Below, in pieces: positions 20,668 through 29,104 of a stretch of 64,000 nucleotides of DNA. A model generated the notes under the pieces. The model did not search any database. It had not been told where the DNA came from and was given only the letters and a program-made list of their open reading frames with translations. The translations under genes were made by a program, and so were the position numbers. Position 1 is the first letter of the stretch, and every line of letters starts with the position of its first letter. The stretch comes from Stenotrophomonas sp. ATCM1_4 (GTDB taxonomy: Bacteria > Pseudomonadota > Gammaproteobacteria > Xanthomonadales > Xanthomonadaceae): assembly GCF_004348115.1 (NCBI RefSeq), contig NZ_QPFB01000001.1, positions 1,780,497 through 1,844,496 on the forward strand, read 5' to 3'.

Positions 20668-20795
20668 ACAGAGCTTCGCCAATGCGGCGAAGGTCTTGCT
20701 CACAGTACCGGAGGCCGGAACTGCCGTTGCACCGGAGCCTTGCGGCTCGAACTGACGGCGACAACGTCTGGGAGCTACTCCCCTTCTGGGGCTGA
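20668..20795 (-). ncRNA. yybP-ykoY manganese riboswitch
   Basis: In the 280-base leader of the TerC gene, read on the minus strand: AAGGGGAGTAGC near the 5' end, then GACGTTGTCGCCGTCAG, a central hairpin, and ACTGTGAGCAAGACCTT followed by a CTTCGCC/GGCGAAG stem. These are the conserved blocks of the yybP-ykoY motif (Rfam RF00080), an Mn2+-sensing RNA commonly found before TerC/Alx and MntP genes. The boundaries are approximate. Confidence 0.85.
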
Positions 20796-20869
20796 ATACT
20801 GCCGGCTGCGCCCCGCACAGTCAATGAGAGCACCGCGGGAGCGGCCCCCGGCGCGGCTACAATAGCGGC

Positions 20870-22039
20870 ATGAATACCCCACTCCCCGTCGTACGCCTGA
20901 AGAACGCGTGGCGCTCCAGCCACCCGTGGATTTTCCAGAAACTGGTCGAGAAGCCGACCGTCAAGCCGAAGTCCGGCACCATCGTCGACGTGGTCGGCGT
21001 GGACGGTGAGTGGATTGGCCGGGGCTTCTACAACGGTCATTCGCGGATCGCCGTGCGCATTCTGGAAACCCATCCGGAGGTGGCGGTGGATCAGGCCTGG
21101 TTCAGCCGCAAGATCGCCGAGGCGGTGTCGCTGCGCCGTGACGTGCTCAAGCTGGACCAGGTCTCCAATGCCTGGCGCGTGGTGCACAGCGAGGGCGACG
21201 GCCTGTCCGGGCTGGTGGTGGACCGCTACGACGACCTGATCGTGGTCGAGTTCTTCGCCGCCGGCATGTTCCGCCACCGCGAGTGGATCTACGAGGCCCT
21301 GCGCGAACAGTTCCCGGGTTGCCGTTTCCACAGCTTCGCCGACGAGCACGTGCAGAAGCAGGAAAGCTTCGACTTCCACGGCAACACCACCACCGAACCA
21401 GCGGTCATCACCGAGTACGGCATCAAGTTCCGTGCCGACCCGGCCGGCGCGCACAAGACCGGTTTCTTCGCCGACCAGCGCGAGAACCGCGAGTGGCTGA
21501 GCCAGCAGGTGGAAGGCAAGAGCGTGCTGGACCTGTGCTGCAACACCGGTGGCTTCGCCGTGTACGCCGCCGCGCGCGGCGCCAGCGACGTGCTGGGCGT
21601 GGACATCGACCAGGACGTGATCCAGATCGCCAAGGGCAATGCACGCCTGAACAACGCCAAGCCGCGGTTCGTGCAGGCCGACATCTTCCCGTGGCTGCGT
21701 GATGCGGCCAACCGCGGCGAGCAGTACGACGTGGTGATCCTGGACCCGGCCAAGATGACCCGCGACCGCGACCAGGTCATCAATGCGCTGAAGAAGTACC
21801 TGGACATGAACAAGCTGGCGCTGGGCGTGGTCAAGCCCGGTGGCCTGTTCGCCACGTTCTCCTGCACCGGCCTGGTGGCCGAGGACCAATTCCTGGACAT
21901 GCTGCGCCGCGCCGCGTTCTATTCCGGCCGCACCATCCAGATCCTGAAGGTGGCCGGTGCCGGCCCGGACCATCCGTTCATGGCGCACGTGCAGGAATCG
22001 CGCTACCTCAAGGCGGTGTTCTGCCGCGTGGTGGATTGA
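20870..22039 (+). CDS. rlmI: 23S rRNA methyltransferase, RlmI/RlmK-like (COG1092)
   Basis: 389 residues. An N-terminal PUA-type RNA-binding domain (about 1-75) is followed by a Rossmann-fold SAM methyltransferase with motif I VLDLCCNTGGFA (near 220), the acidic motif II end GVDID, and the motif IV-like ILDPAKM. The TFSCTG block near 325 carries the cysteine of m5C enzymes. In E. coli RlmI makes m5C1962 in 23S rRNA; the orthologous role here is inferred from the layout. A monocistronic gene divergent from the terC leader. Confidence 0.88.
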   Translation: MNTPLPVVRLKNAWRSSHPWIFQKLVEKPTVKPKSGTIVDVVGVDGEWIGRGFYNGHSRIAVRILETHPEVAVDQAWFSRKIAEAVSLRRDVLKLDQVSNAWRVVHSEGDGLSGLVVDRYDDLIVVEFFAAGMFRHREWIYEALREQFPGCRFHSFADEHVQKQESFDFHGNTTTEPAVITEYGIKFRADPAGAHKTGFFADQRENREWLSQQVEGKSVLDLCCNTGGFAVYAAARGASDVLGVDIDQDVIQIAKGNARLNNAKPRFVQADIFPWLRDAANRGEQYDVVILDPAKMTRDRDQVINALKKYLDMNKLALGVVKPGGLFATFSCTGLVAEDQFLDMLRRAAFYSGRTIQILKVAGAGPDHPFMAHVQESRYLKAVFCRVVD

Positions 22040-22061
22040 TCCGGGACTAGCGGGAGGGCCT

Positions 22062-22108
22062 TACCCCTCCCCAGCCCTCCCCTTGGCTGCGCCAAAGGGA
22101 GGGGGCGG
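22062..22108. repeat. REP-like palindrome, type A
   Basis: Starts TTACCCCTCCCCAGCCCTCC, then a stem CTCCCCTTGG / CCAAAGGGAG (one mismatch), and ends GGGGGC. Shares its frame with 44469-44515 (reverse orientation) and the two copies near 59.2 kb. Lies between two plus-strand genes. Confidence 0.75.
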
Positions 22109-22208
22109 ACCGCGCGCGGCGGGTGTCCGGCGCGCCCATGCCGTCCGTCACTGGCCGCGACCGGTAGGCGGGGCTAAGGTCGGGCCTTTCCACCCCTGGT
22201 GAGGCCTC

Positions 22209-23447
22209 ATGACGCTGCGTCCCCTGTCCCTGTTGGTATCCCTGTCGCTGTGCTTCCCGCTGGCGGCCTCGGCCGTGGAGTTCAGCCAGGCCGAACTGGC
22301 CAAGGCCAGCGAACTGCAGCGCCGCCTGCTGACCCTGGACTCGCACCTGGATACCCCGGCCAACTTCGCCCGGGCGGACTTCAACATCATGCAGCGCCAC
22401 GACCACAACGCGCTGTCGCAGGTGGACTACCCGCGCATGGTCGAAGGCGCGCTCGATGGCGGCTTCTTCGCCATCTACACCGACCAGGGCGACCGCACCC
22501 CGGCCGCGCACACCGCCGAGCGCGACCATGGCCTGCAGCGCATGCTGCAGATCCACGAGATGCTGGCCGCCAACCCGGACAAGTTCCAGCTGGCGCTGAG
22601 CGCCGATGACGCGGCGCGGATCAAGGCCGCCGGCAAGCGCGTGGTCTACATCAGCATGGAGAACGGCAGCCCGCTGGTGGCCGACCCCTCGCTGCTCAGC
22701 TTCTACTACAAGGCCGGCCTGCGGTTGATGTCGACCGTGCATTTCGCCAACAACGAGTTCGCCGATTCGGCCACCGACCCCAAGGGCGCGGAGTGGAAGG
22801 GCCTGAGCCCGGCCGGCAAGGCGCTGGTCAACGAGGCGGTGAAGCTGGGCATCGTGATCGACCAGTCGCACGCGTCCGATGCGGTGTTCGACAACCTCAT
22901 CGAGATGATGCCGGTGCCGTTCATCCTGTCGCACAGCTCGGCCAAGGCGGTGTTTTACCACCCGCGCAACCTCGACGACGCGCGCCTGCGCCAGCTCGCC
23001 GCCAAGGGGGGCGTGATCCAGGCCAATGCCTATGGCGGCTACCTGATCGACGAGACCAAGACCGCCGAGCGCAAGCAGGCCGAGGAAGAAATCGGCAAGC
23101 GCCTGGGGGGCTGGGACGACATGAGCATGGCCAAGGGCGTGGAACTGGCCCGGGCGATGGCCGAGCTGGACCAGAAGTACCCACGCCGCAAGGCGACGCT
23201 GGATGACTTCTTCCAGCACCTGGGCCACATGCTGGACGTGGTCGGGCCGGACCACGTGGGCATCGGCATGGACTGGGATGGCGGTGGTGGCGTGATCGGC
23301 ATGGAAGACGCCGCCGACCTGCCCAAGATCACCGCATGGTTGCAGCGCCGTGGCCTGAGCGAGGCGCAGATCGCCAACATCTGGAGCGGCAACGTGCTGC
23401 GGGTGATGCGCCAGGCGCAGGACTACGCGGCCAGGCAGGCTCGGTAA
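22209..23447 (+). CDS. Membrane dipeptidase, peptidase family M19
   Basis: 412 residues with a signal peptide (LVSLSLCFPLAASA). Family M19 zinc dipeptidases show DSHLDTP (metal ligands His and Asp, near residue 38), here intact. The central MENGSPL and the IDQSHASD and LSHSSAKA blocks carry the expected bridging Glu and His ligands. GPDHVGIGMDWDGGG near the C-terminus is the usual substrate-binding Asp region. It probably hydrolyses dipeptides in the periplasm. It converges with the APC permease gene across a shared hairpin. Confidence 0.9.
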   Translation: MTLRPLSLLVSLSLCFPLAASAVEFSQAELAKASELQRRLLTLDSHLDTPANFARADFNIMQRHDHNALSQVDYPRMVEGALDGGFFAIYTDQGDRTPAAHTAERDHGLQRMLQIHEMLAANPDKFQLALSADDAARIKAAGKRVVYISMENGSPLVADPSLLSFYYKAGLRLMSTVHFANNEFADSATDPKGAEWKGLSPAGKALVNEAVKLGIVIDQSHASDAVFDNLIEMMPVPFILSHSSAKAVFYHPRNLDDARLRQLAAKGGVIQANAYGGYLIDETKTAERKQAEEEIGKRLGGWDDMSMAKGVELARAMAELDQKYPRRKATLDDFFQHLGHMLDVVGPDHVGIGMDWDGGGGVIGMEDAADLPKITAWLQRRGLSEAQIANIWSGNVLRVMRQAQDYAARQAR

Positions 23448-23478
23448 CGCAGGTAGGCGGGGATGTAGTCCCACAAGC

Positions 23479-23504
23479 ACAAGGCGGGCCGAAGCCCGCC
23501 TTGT
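23479..23504. terminator. Bidirectional terminator-like hairpin
   Basis: An 11-bp perfect stem ACAAGGCGGGC / GCCCGCCTTGT with loop CGAA between two convergent genes. T-tracts are short, so efficiency is uncertain. Confidence 0.65.
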
Positions 23505-23526
23505 GTCATCCACATGGAGCGGTGGA

Positions 23527-24957
23527 TTACCGCTTGCCCAGCACCGCATTGCGGCGGCTGTACACCGCGTAGACCACCAGGCCCAGTGCGTTCCACGCCA
23601 GGAACCACATCTGGGTGCGGGTGGGCAGGCTGAAGAACAGGTAGATGCAGCCCAGGATGGCCACCGGGCCGACGATCCACGCCAGCGGTGCGCGGAACTT
23701 GCGCTCGCGGCCGGCCTCGCGCTTGCGCAGCACCAGCAGGCACAGGCCCACCGCGGTGAACGCGGCCAGGGTGCCGGCGTTGGCCAGGGCGGCGATCTCG
23801 TCCAGGCGCGCCACGCCGGCCAGGGCGGCGACCAGCACGGCGGTGAACAGGGTGATGACCACCGGCGTGCCGGTGCGCTGGTTGACCTTGGACAGGCCGC
23901 GCGGCAGCAGGCCATCGCGCGACATCACGAAGAAGATGCGGCTCTGCCCGTAGAAGAAGGCCAGCAGCACGGTCGGCAGGGCGATGATGGCGACGATGCC
24001 GATCACCAGCGCGGCGGTGCCGTGGCCCAGTTCGCGCATGATCAATGCCAGCGGCTCGGCGCTCTTGCCGAACACCGTGTAGCTCATCGCGCCGACCGCG
24101 GCAGCGGCCACCAGCAGGTAGATGAGGGTGCAGCCGACCATCGAGCCGATGATGCCGATGGACAGGTCGCGCTTGGGGTTCTTGGTTTCCTCGGCGGCGG
24201 TGGAGATCGCGTCGAAGCCGTAGAAGGCGAAGAAGATGATTGCCGCCGCGGCCATCACGCCGCGCTCCACGCCGTCGGCGCTGACCGACTTGGGGAAACC
24301 GTAAGGCATGAACGGCTGCAGGTTCTCGGCGTTGAAGGCCGGCAGCGCGACGGCCACGAACACCGCCAGCGCGATCAGCTTCAGCACCACCAGCACCGCG
24401 TTGACCGTGGCGCTCTCGCGCGTGCCCAGCATCAGCATGCCGGCCACCAGGAAGGTGATGACGATGGCCGGCAGGTTGATCACGCCACCGGCGTGCGGAC
24501 CGGCGGCCAGCGCCTGCGGCAGCATCACGTTCCAGCCGAAGGAGGTGTGCAGCCACTCCAAGAAGCCGACGAAGTAGCCCGACCAGCCCACCGCCACGGT
24601 GCTGACCACCAGCGAGTACTCCAGGATCAGGCTCCAGCCCACCACCCAGGCGATGGTCTCGCCCAGCGCGCTGTAGCTGTAGGTATAGGCACTGCCGGCG
24701 GCCGGCATCATCGTCGACAGCTCGGCATAGGCCAGCGCCGCGCAGGCGCAGATCACGCCGGCGATGATGAAGGACAGCAGCACCGCGGGGCCGGCCTTGT
24801 CCGCGCCCACGCCGATCAGCGTGTAGATGCCGGTACCGACGATGGCGCCAATGCCCAGTGCGACCAGGTGGGGCCAGCTCAGCGAGGGGATCAGGCGGCG
24901 GCCTTCTTCGTGTTCGGTGAGCTGGTCGATGGGCTTGCGCCGGAGCCAGGACTGCAT
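23527..24957 (-). CDS. Amino acid permease, APC superfamily
   Basis: 476 residues with about twelve hydrophobic helices and the APC signature near the N-terminus (ALGIGAIVGTGIY). Similar in length and layout to cationic amino-acid-transporter-like permeases (YfnA type). It imports amino acids with protons or exchanges them; the exact substrate cannot be read. It begins MQSWLRRKPIDQLTEHEEGRR, a cytosolic N-terminus. A single-gene unit. Confidence 0.88.
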   Translation of the reverse strand: MQSWLRRKPIDQLTEHEEGRRLIPSLSWPHLVALGIGAIVGTGIYTLIGVGADKAGPAVLLSFIIAGVICACAALAYAELSTMMPAAGSAYTYSYSALGETIAWVVGWSLILEYSLVVSTVAVGWSGYFVGFLEWLHTSFGWNVMLPQALAAGPHAGGVINLPAIVITFLVAGMLMLGTRESATVNAVLVVLKLIALAVFVAVALPAFNAENLQPFMPYGFPKSVSADGVERGVMAAAAIIFFAFYGFDAISTAAEETKNPKRDLSIGIIGSMVGCTLIYLLVAAAAVGAMSYTVFGKSAEPLALIMRELGHGTAALVIGIVAIIALPTVLLAFFYGQSRIFFVMSRDGLLPRGLSKVNQRTGTPVVITLFTAVLVAALAGVARLDEIAALANAGTLAAFTAVGLCLLVLRKREAGRERKFRAPLAWIVGPVAILGCIYLFFSLPTRTQMWFLAWNALGLVVYAVYSRRNAVLGKR

Positions 24958-25109
24958 GCGGACCTCACGGTTCGTGGTGATTCAGGAAGTCGGCGAGTGT
25001 CGCCGAATGCAGTGCAGCAAAGCCAGAAAGATGCGCGGCTTCAGCGGGCTTTGGCGATTGCCATTGGCATCGCTGCCGGAACCGGCACAAAACCGGGGCC
25101 GCGCGCTGA

Positions 25110-25466
25110 TCATGAATGGCGAGGGTGGGCGAGCAGGTAATCCCGCAGCGCCACTGCCTGGTTGTACCGGGTGTCGCGCGCGCCGTAGACCAGCGTGACC
25201 GGGCCGGCGTCGAGGGCGTCGCGCAGCGGCTTCAGGTGTTGCGGGGAACCGGCCAGTTCCGCGGCATAACGGTGCTCGAACGCCTCCCAGCGCTCGGGCT
25301 GGTGGTCGAACCACTGGCGCAATGCGGTGCTCGGGGCCACGTCCTTCAGCCAGGTGGCCTGCAGCTTCTCGCGGCTGACGCCGCGCGGCCACAGGCGATC
25401 GACCAGGAAGCGCTGGCCGTCGTCGGCGCTGGCGGCCTCATAGGCCCGTTTGCAGGAGATCTTCAT
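25110..25466 (-). CDS. DUF488 family protein
   Basis: 118 residues. The pattern KRAYEAASADDGQRFLVDRLWPRG followed some 20 residues on by WLKDVAPS is characteristic of the DUF488 (YeaO-like) family: small cytosolic proteins of unknown biochemical role. The C-terminal LVYGARDTRYNQAVALRDYL also fits. It lies on the same strand as, and 58 bases after, the LysE-type exporter gene. Confidence 0.85.
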   Translation of the reverse strand: MKISCKRAYEAASADDGQRFLVDRLWPRGVSREKLQATWLKDVAPSTALRQWFDHQPERWEAFEHRYAAELAGSPQHLKPLRDALDAGPVTLVYGARDTRYNQAVALRDYLLAHPRHS

Positions 25467-25524
25467 TGCCCGCCTCGCACAGCCTGGGTTGTCGGCCGAT
25501 CGTACCGCTCTGGCGCAGCGGCTC

Positions 25525-26148
25525 CTATTCCAGGCCCAGCCGCACGCCGAACACCATCAGGCACACGCCGACCGCGCGGCGCAGCCAGACCCCGACCCGT
25601 GGATACCCGGCCAGGCGCCGGGCGATGAACTGCCCGCCGAAGATCAGCACCGAGCACCAGCCGATGCTCAGCACGGCGATCAGTACCGCCATGGTCGCCA
25701 GGGTCAGCGCGCCACGTTGTCGGGCCGGGTCGATGAACAGCGGGAAGAAGGCCATGTAGAACAGGATGGCCTTGGGGTTGAGCACGCCGACCAGCAAGGC
25801 CTGCCGGAACCAGCGCCGGCCGTGCTGGACCGCGTCGCTGCCGTTGCTGCCGGCGGCCGGTTCACGCAGCAGCTGCACGCCTACCCAGATCAGGTAACCC
25901 GCACCGAGGTAGCGCAGGCCGGCGAACAGCGCCGGGTGTGCCTGCAGCAACGCGGCCACGCCGGTGGCGGCGATGGCGATCAGGATCTGGTCGCCCAGCA
26001 TCAACCCGCCCAGCGTCGCGTAGCCGGCGCGCACGCCGCCGCGCGCGGTGGCGGTGAGCAGGGTGAAGGTGCCCGGGCCGGGCAGCATCAGGAACAGGAT
26101 CACCGCCACCATGAAGGTGCCGACGTCGTTGATGCCCATCCACGGCAT
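25525..26148 (-). CDS. LysE family amino acid exporter
   Basis: 207 residues with about six hydrophobic helices. The LysE/RhtB hallmarks are present: LMLPGPGTFTLL near residue 20 and LLVGVLNPKAILFYMAFFP near 120. It exports amino acids or related metabolites; the substrate is not predictable. The start codon lies 3 bases after the stop of the upstream deoxyribosyltransferase-like gene, so the two are probably translated from one mRNA. Confidence 0.9.
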   Translation of the reverse strand: MPWMGINDVGTFMVAVILFLMLPGPGTFTLLTATARGGVRAGYATLGGLMLGDQILIAIAATGVAALLQAHPALFAGLRYLGAGYLIWVGVQLLREPAAGSNGSDAVQHGRRWFRQALLVGVLNPKAILFYMAFFPLFIDPARQRGALTLATMAVLIAVLSIGWCSVLIFGGQFIARRLAGYPRVGVWLRRAVGVCLMVFGVRLGLE

Positions 26149-26151
26149 GGC

Positions 26152-26709
26152 TCAGGTCCCGGGCTGGGCCGCGCGCTGTGCGGCCAGGCGCCGCTTCACC
26201 GCGGTGATCAGCGCCGGCAGGTCGTCATGGCGCGGCACGCCGTAGCGGTCACCGGTGATGTCCAGGTTGCCCTTGCGCCAGAAGCCGGCCGGTGCGGCGA
26301 CCAGCAGCTTGCCCGAGCGCGCGTACAGCCCGAACTCCAGCAGCGTGATCGGGCTCTGCGTGCCCGGCGTGAAGTACATCAGCACGATGTCGGCCTGTTC
26401 CAGCGCGGCCAGCTCCCATTCCACCTGGCGGCGGAACTCGGGTTCATCCGCTTCCGGGCGCCAGGCCGGGTTCCAGTCGGCGCGGCGCGGGTTGAGCATC
26501 AGCACGCCTTCGTCGGCCAGTGCCTGCTGCACCTGCTGCTGCCAGTCGCCGGCCTTGCCCATCTCGATGCTGCCGGCCAGGAACACCTTGGGACGGGTGT
26601 CGTGGGTGGGCAGTGCGTGGGGGGAGGTGACGGTCTGCGAGGGCGCGGCCGGTACCGGCAAGGGCGCCAGGCAGGCCAGGCCGAGCAGCAGGGAAAGCGA
26701 CGGCTTCAT
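26152..26709 (-). CDS. Exported nucleoside 2-deoxyribosyltransferase-like protein
   Basis: 185 residues. After a signal peptide (LSLLLGLACLAPLPVPAAP) comes a Rossmann-like domain beginning PKVFLAGSIEMG, with LNPRRADWNP, a VEWELAALEQADIVLMYF block and SPITLLEFGLYA. These are the features of the nucleoside 2-deoxyribosyltransferase-like family, including the Glu in the LEFG helix that corresponds to the nucleophile region. An exported member is odd, because the known enzymes are cytosolic and act on nucleosides. It could be a periplasmic nucleoside-modifying or binding protein. It is 3 bases from the LysE gene. Confidence 0.75.
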   Translation of the reverse strand: MKPSLSLLLGLACLAPLPVPAAPSQTVTSPHALPTHDTRPKVFLAGSIEMGKAGDWQQQVQQALADEGVLMLNPRRADWNPAWRPEADEPEFRRQVEWELAALEQADIVLMYFTPGTQSPITLLEFGLYARSGKLLVAAPAGFWRKGNLDITGDRYGVPRHDDLPALITAVKRRLAAQRAAQPGT

Positions 26710-26789
26710 GGGAAATGGGTGGTGCAGGGGGCCTACATGATCGCAGATGCGGCGCAGGCGGTGAGATCGACGGGGCTACACTTGCATGC

Positions 26790-28331
26790 ATGCAAACCGA
26801 AACCCTGATCCTGGCGGCCCTGGTGCTGGTCGTCCTCGTGCTGCAGCTGGTGCTGCTGTTCCGCCGCGCCGACAATGCCACGCTGGAGAATGCGCTGCGC
26901 GAGGAGCAACGCATCGGCCGCGGCGAACTGCGCGAGCAGCTGGAGGTGATGACCCGCCAGCAGGACGCGCGCATGGACGGCTTCGGCCGCAACCTCACCG
27001 ACCTGTCCACCCGCACCGACCAGCGACTGGACCTGCTGCGCGACAGCCTCAACGACGACGCACGCAAGGGCCGCGAGGAAAACAACGTGCTGCAGCAGCA
27101 GCTGGCGCAGCTGCTCGGCGCGCGCCTGCAGGAAGTACGCGACCAGCTTGATGCCTTCGGCCAACAGCAGCAGGGGCGCATGGACGTGTTCGCGCGCCAG
27201 CTGGCCGGCCTGCAGCAGGCGCTGGTCGAAGACACCCGCAAGGGCCGCGAGGAGGGCGTGCAGCTGCAGCAGCGCTTCGGTGAACTGCTCGGCCAGCGGC
27301 TGGTCGAGCTGACCCAGCGCAACGAGACCGGCATCAACGAGATGCGGCAGACGCTGGAAGCGCGCCTGAAGGACCTGCAGGGCGACAACGCCACCCGGCT
27401 CGAGCAGATGCGCCAGACCGTGGACGAGAAGTTGCAGAGCACGCTCAACACGCGCCTGGATTCGTCCTTCAAGCTGGTCTCCGAGCGGCTGGAGCAGGTG
27501 CAGCGCGGGCTGGGCGAGATGCAGCAGCTGGCCACCGGCGTGGGCGACCTCAAGCGGGTGCTGAGCAACGTCAAGAACCGCGGCGGCTGGGGTGAAGTGC
27601 AGCTGGACAACATCCTGGAGCAGACCCTGACCGCCGAGCAATACGCGCGCGGGGTGAAGGTGCGCCCGGACAGCGGCGAGATGGTCGACTTCGCGGTGCG
27701 CCTGCCCGGGCGCGGCGACGACCAGGCGCCGGTATGGCTGCCGATCGACTCCAAGTTCCCGCGCGAGGACTACGAACGCCTGCTCGATGCGCAGGAAGCC
27801 GGTGACCTGGAGGCGGTACGTGGCAGCGGCAACCAGCTCGAACGGGCCATCCGCGTGCAGGCCAGGTCGATCAGCGAGAAGTACATCGTGCCGCCGCACA
27901 CCACCGACTTCGCGGTGATGTTCCTGCCGACCGAAGGCCTGTATGCCGAAACCATCCGCCGGCCGGGCCTGGTCGACGCGCTGCAGCGCGAGCATCGCGT
28001 GGTGATCGCCGGCCCGACCACGGTCACCGCGCTGCTCAACAGCCTGCAGATGGGCTTCCGCACGCTGGCCATCGAGCAGCGTTCTTCCGAAGTGTGGAGC
28101 CTGCTGGGCGCGGTCAAGGGCGAGTTCGGCAAGTTCGCCGGCATCCTGGAGAAGGCCGAGAAGCAGATCAACACGGTCGGCAAGAGCCTGGGCGATGCCA
28201 GCCGCAAGACCCGCACCATCGAGCGCAAGCTGCGCGGCGTGGAATCGCTGTCGGCCGACGCCTCGCAGGCGCTGCTGGGCGATCTCGGCGGCGAGGATGA
28301 GGCCGAAGACACGGGTGCCGACGAAACCTGA
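26790..28331 (+). CDS. rmuC: DNA recombination protein RmuC
   Basis: 513 residues. An N-terminal membrane anchor (LILAALVLVVLVLQLVLLF), then a long Gln/Arg/Leu-rich coiled coil (about 30-250), then the conserved RmuC domain with the nuclease-like core: VKNRGGWGEVQLDNILE, WLPIDSKFPREDYERL and FLPTEGLYAE. E. coli rmuC restrains inversions at short repeats; its catalytic role is still unclear. The ATG at 26790 was used; an upstream extension of the frame has no family support. Acidic C-terminus. Confidence 0.93.
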   Translation: MQTETLILAALVLVVLVLQLVLLFRRADNATLENALREEQRIGRGELREQLEVMTRQQDARMDGFGRNLTDLSTRTDQRLDLLRDSLNDDARKGREENNVLQQQLAQLLGARLQEVRDQLDAFGQQQQGRMDVFARQLAGLQQALVEDTRKGREEGVQLQQRFGELLGQRLVELTQRNETGINEMRQTLEARLKDLQGDNATRLEQMRQTVDEKLQSTLNTRLDSSFKLVSERLEQVQRGLGEMQQLATGVGDLKRVLSNVKNRGGWGEVQLDNILEQTLTAEQYARGVKVRPDSGEMVDFAVRLPGRGDDQAPVWLPIDSKFPREDYERLLDAQEAGDLEAVRGSGNQLERAIRVQARSISEKYIVPPHTTDFAVMFLPTEGLYAETIRRPGLVDALQREHRVVIAGPTTVTALLNSLQMGFRTLAIEQRSSEVWSLLGAVKGEFGKFAGILEKAEKQINTVGKSLGDASRKTRTIERKLRGVESLSADASQALLGDLGGEDEAEDTGADET

Positions 28332-28453
28332 TCGCAGGCGACGCCGGGCATTACCGGCACCACTGGAACAGCGCGTAACGGGCACCCCGAGGTCGTGCCA
28401 GCGCCATCCACGCCCGCTATGCTTGCCCTCCCCAACCCCCGCAGGAAACCGCA

Positions 28454-28999
28454 ATGACTGCTTCCGTGTATGACACCGCGCTGACCACCATCGACGGCGC
28501 ACCGGCCACGCTGGGCGACTACCGCGGCAAGGTGCTGCTGGTGGTCAACACCGCCTCCAAGTGTGGCCTCACCCCGCAGTACGAAGGCCTGGAAAAGCTG
28601 TACCGCCAGAAGAAGGGTGACGGCCTGGAAGTGCTGGGTTTCCCGGCCAACAACTTCAACGGCCAGGAGCCGGGCAGCGAGGACGAGATCAAGCAGTTCT
28701 GCGCGCTCACCTACGACGTCAGCTTCCCGATGTTCTCCAAGATCAGCGTGGCCGGCGCCGACATCCACCCGCTGTACCAGCAGCTGACCGCGGCCCAGCC
28801 GGTTGCTACCGGTGATGGCCCGCTGCGCGAGAAGCTGGCCAGCCTGGACATCCCGACCAACGCCGCGCCGGCGATCCTGTGGAACTTCGAGAAGTTCGTG
28901 ATCGGCAAGGACGGCAGCGTCGTCGCCCGTTTCTCGCCGGATACCCCGGCCGACAACGCGGCGCTGCTGGCGGCCATCGATACCGCCCTGGCGGCGTGA
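28454..28999 (+). CDS. Glutathione peroxidase (thiol type)
   Basis: 181 residues. Reduces hydrogen and lipid peroxides. The catalytic block NTASKCGLTPQY has Cys37 in place of selenocysteine, followed by LGFPANNFNGQEPG with the catalytic Gln and ILWNFEKF with the Trp-Asn pair. Cytosolic; no signal peptide. It probably relies on thioredoxin or glutathione, which cannot be told from sequence. It is followed by a strong bidirectional terminator shared with the convergent mlaA. Confidence 0.93.
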   Translation: MTASVYDTALTTIDGAPATLGDYRGKVLLVVNTASKCGLTPQYEGLEKLYRQKKGDGLEVLGFPANNFNGQEPGSEDEIKQFCALTYDVSFPMFSKISVAGADIHPLYQQLTAAQPVATGDGPLREKLASLDIPTNAAPAILWNFEKFVIGKDGSVVARFSPDTPADNAALLAAIDTALAA

Positions 29000-29055
29000 T
29001 GCGCGGGGCCGGGATCGCCTCCCGGCCCTGCTGCGTAACGGGTTCCAGCGGCACG

Positions 29056-29083
29056 AAAAAGCCCGGGTTTCCCCGGGCTTTTT
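29056..29083. terminator. Bidirectional intrinsic terminator
   Basis: Stem GCCCGGG / CCCGGGC with a four-base loop, flanked by AAAAA on the left and TTTTT on the right, so it works for both strands. It separates the convergent glutathione peroxidase and mlaA genes. Confidence 0.9.
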
Positions 29084-29104
29084 CTTTTGCGGCATCAGCG
29101 GCGA

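Noticed and set aside
26715..26789. N-terminal extension of RmuC
   Set aside because: The extension has no family similarity and the membrane anchor begins properly at the ATG at 26790.
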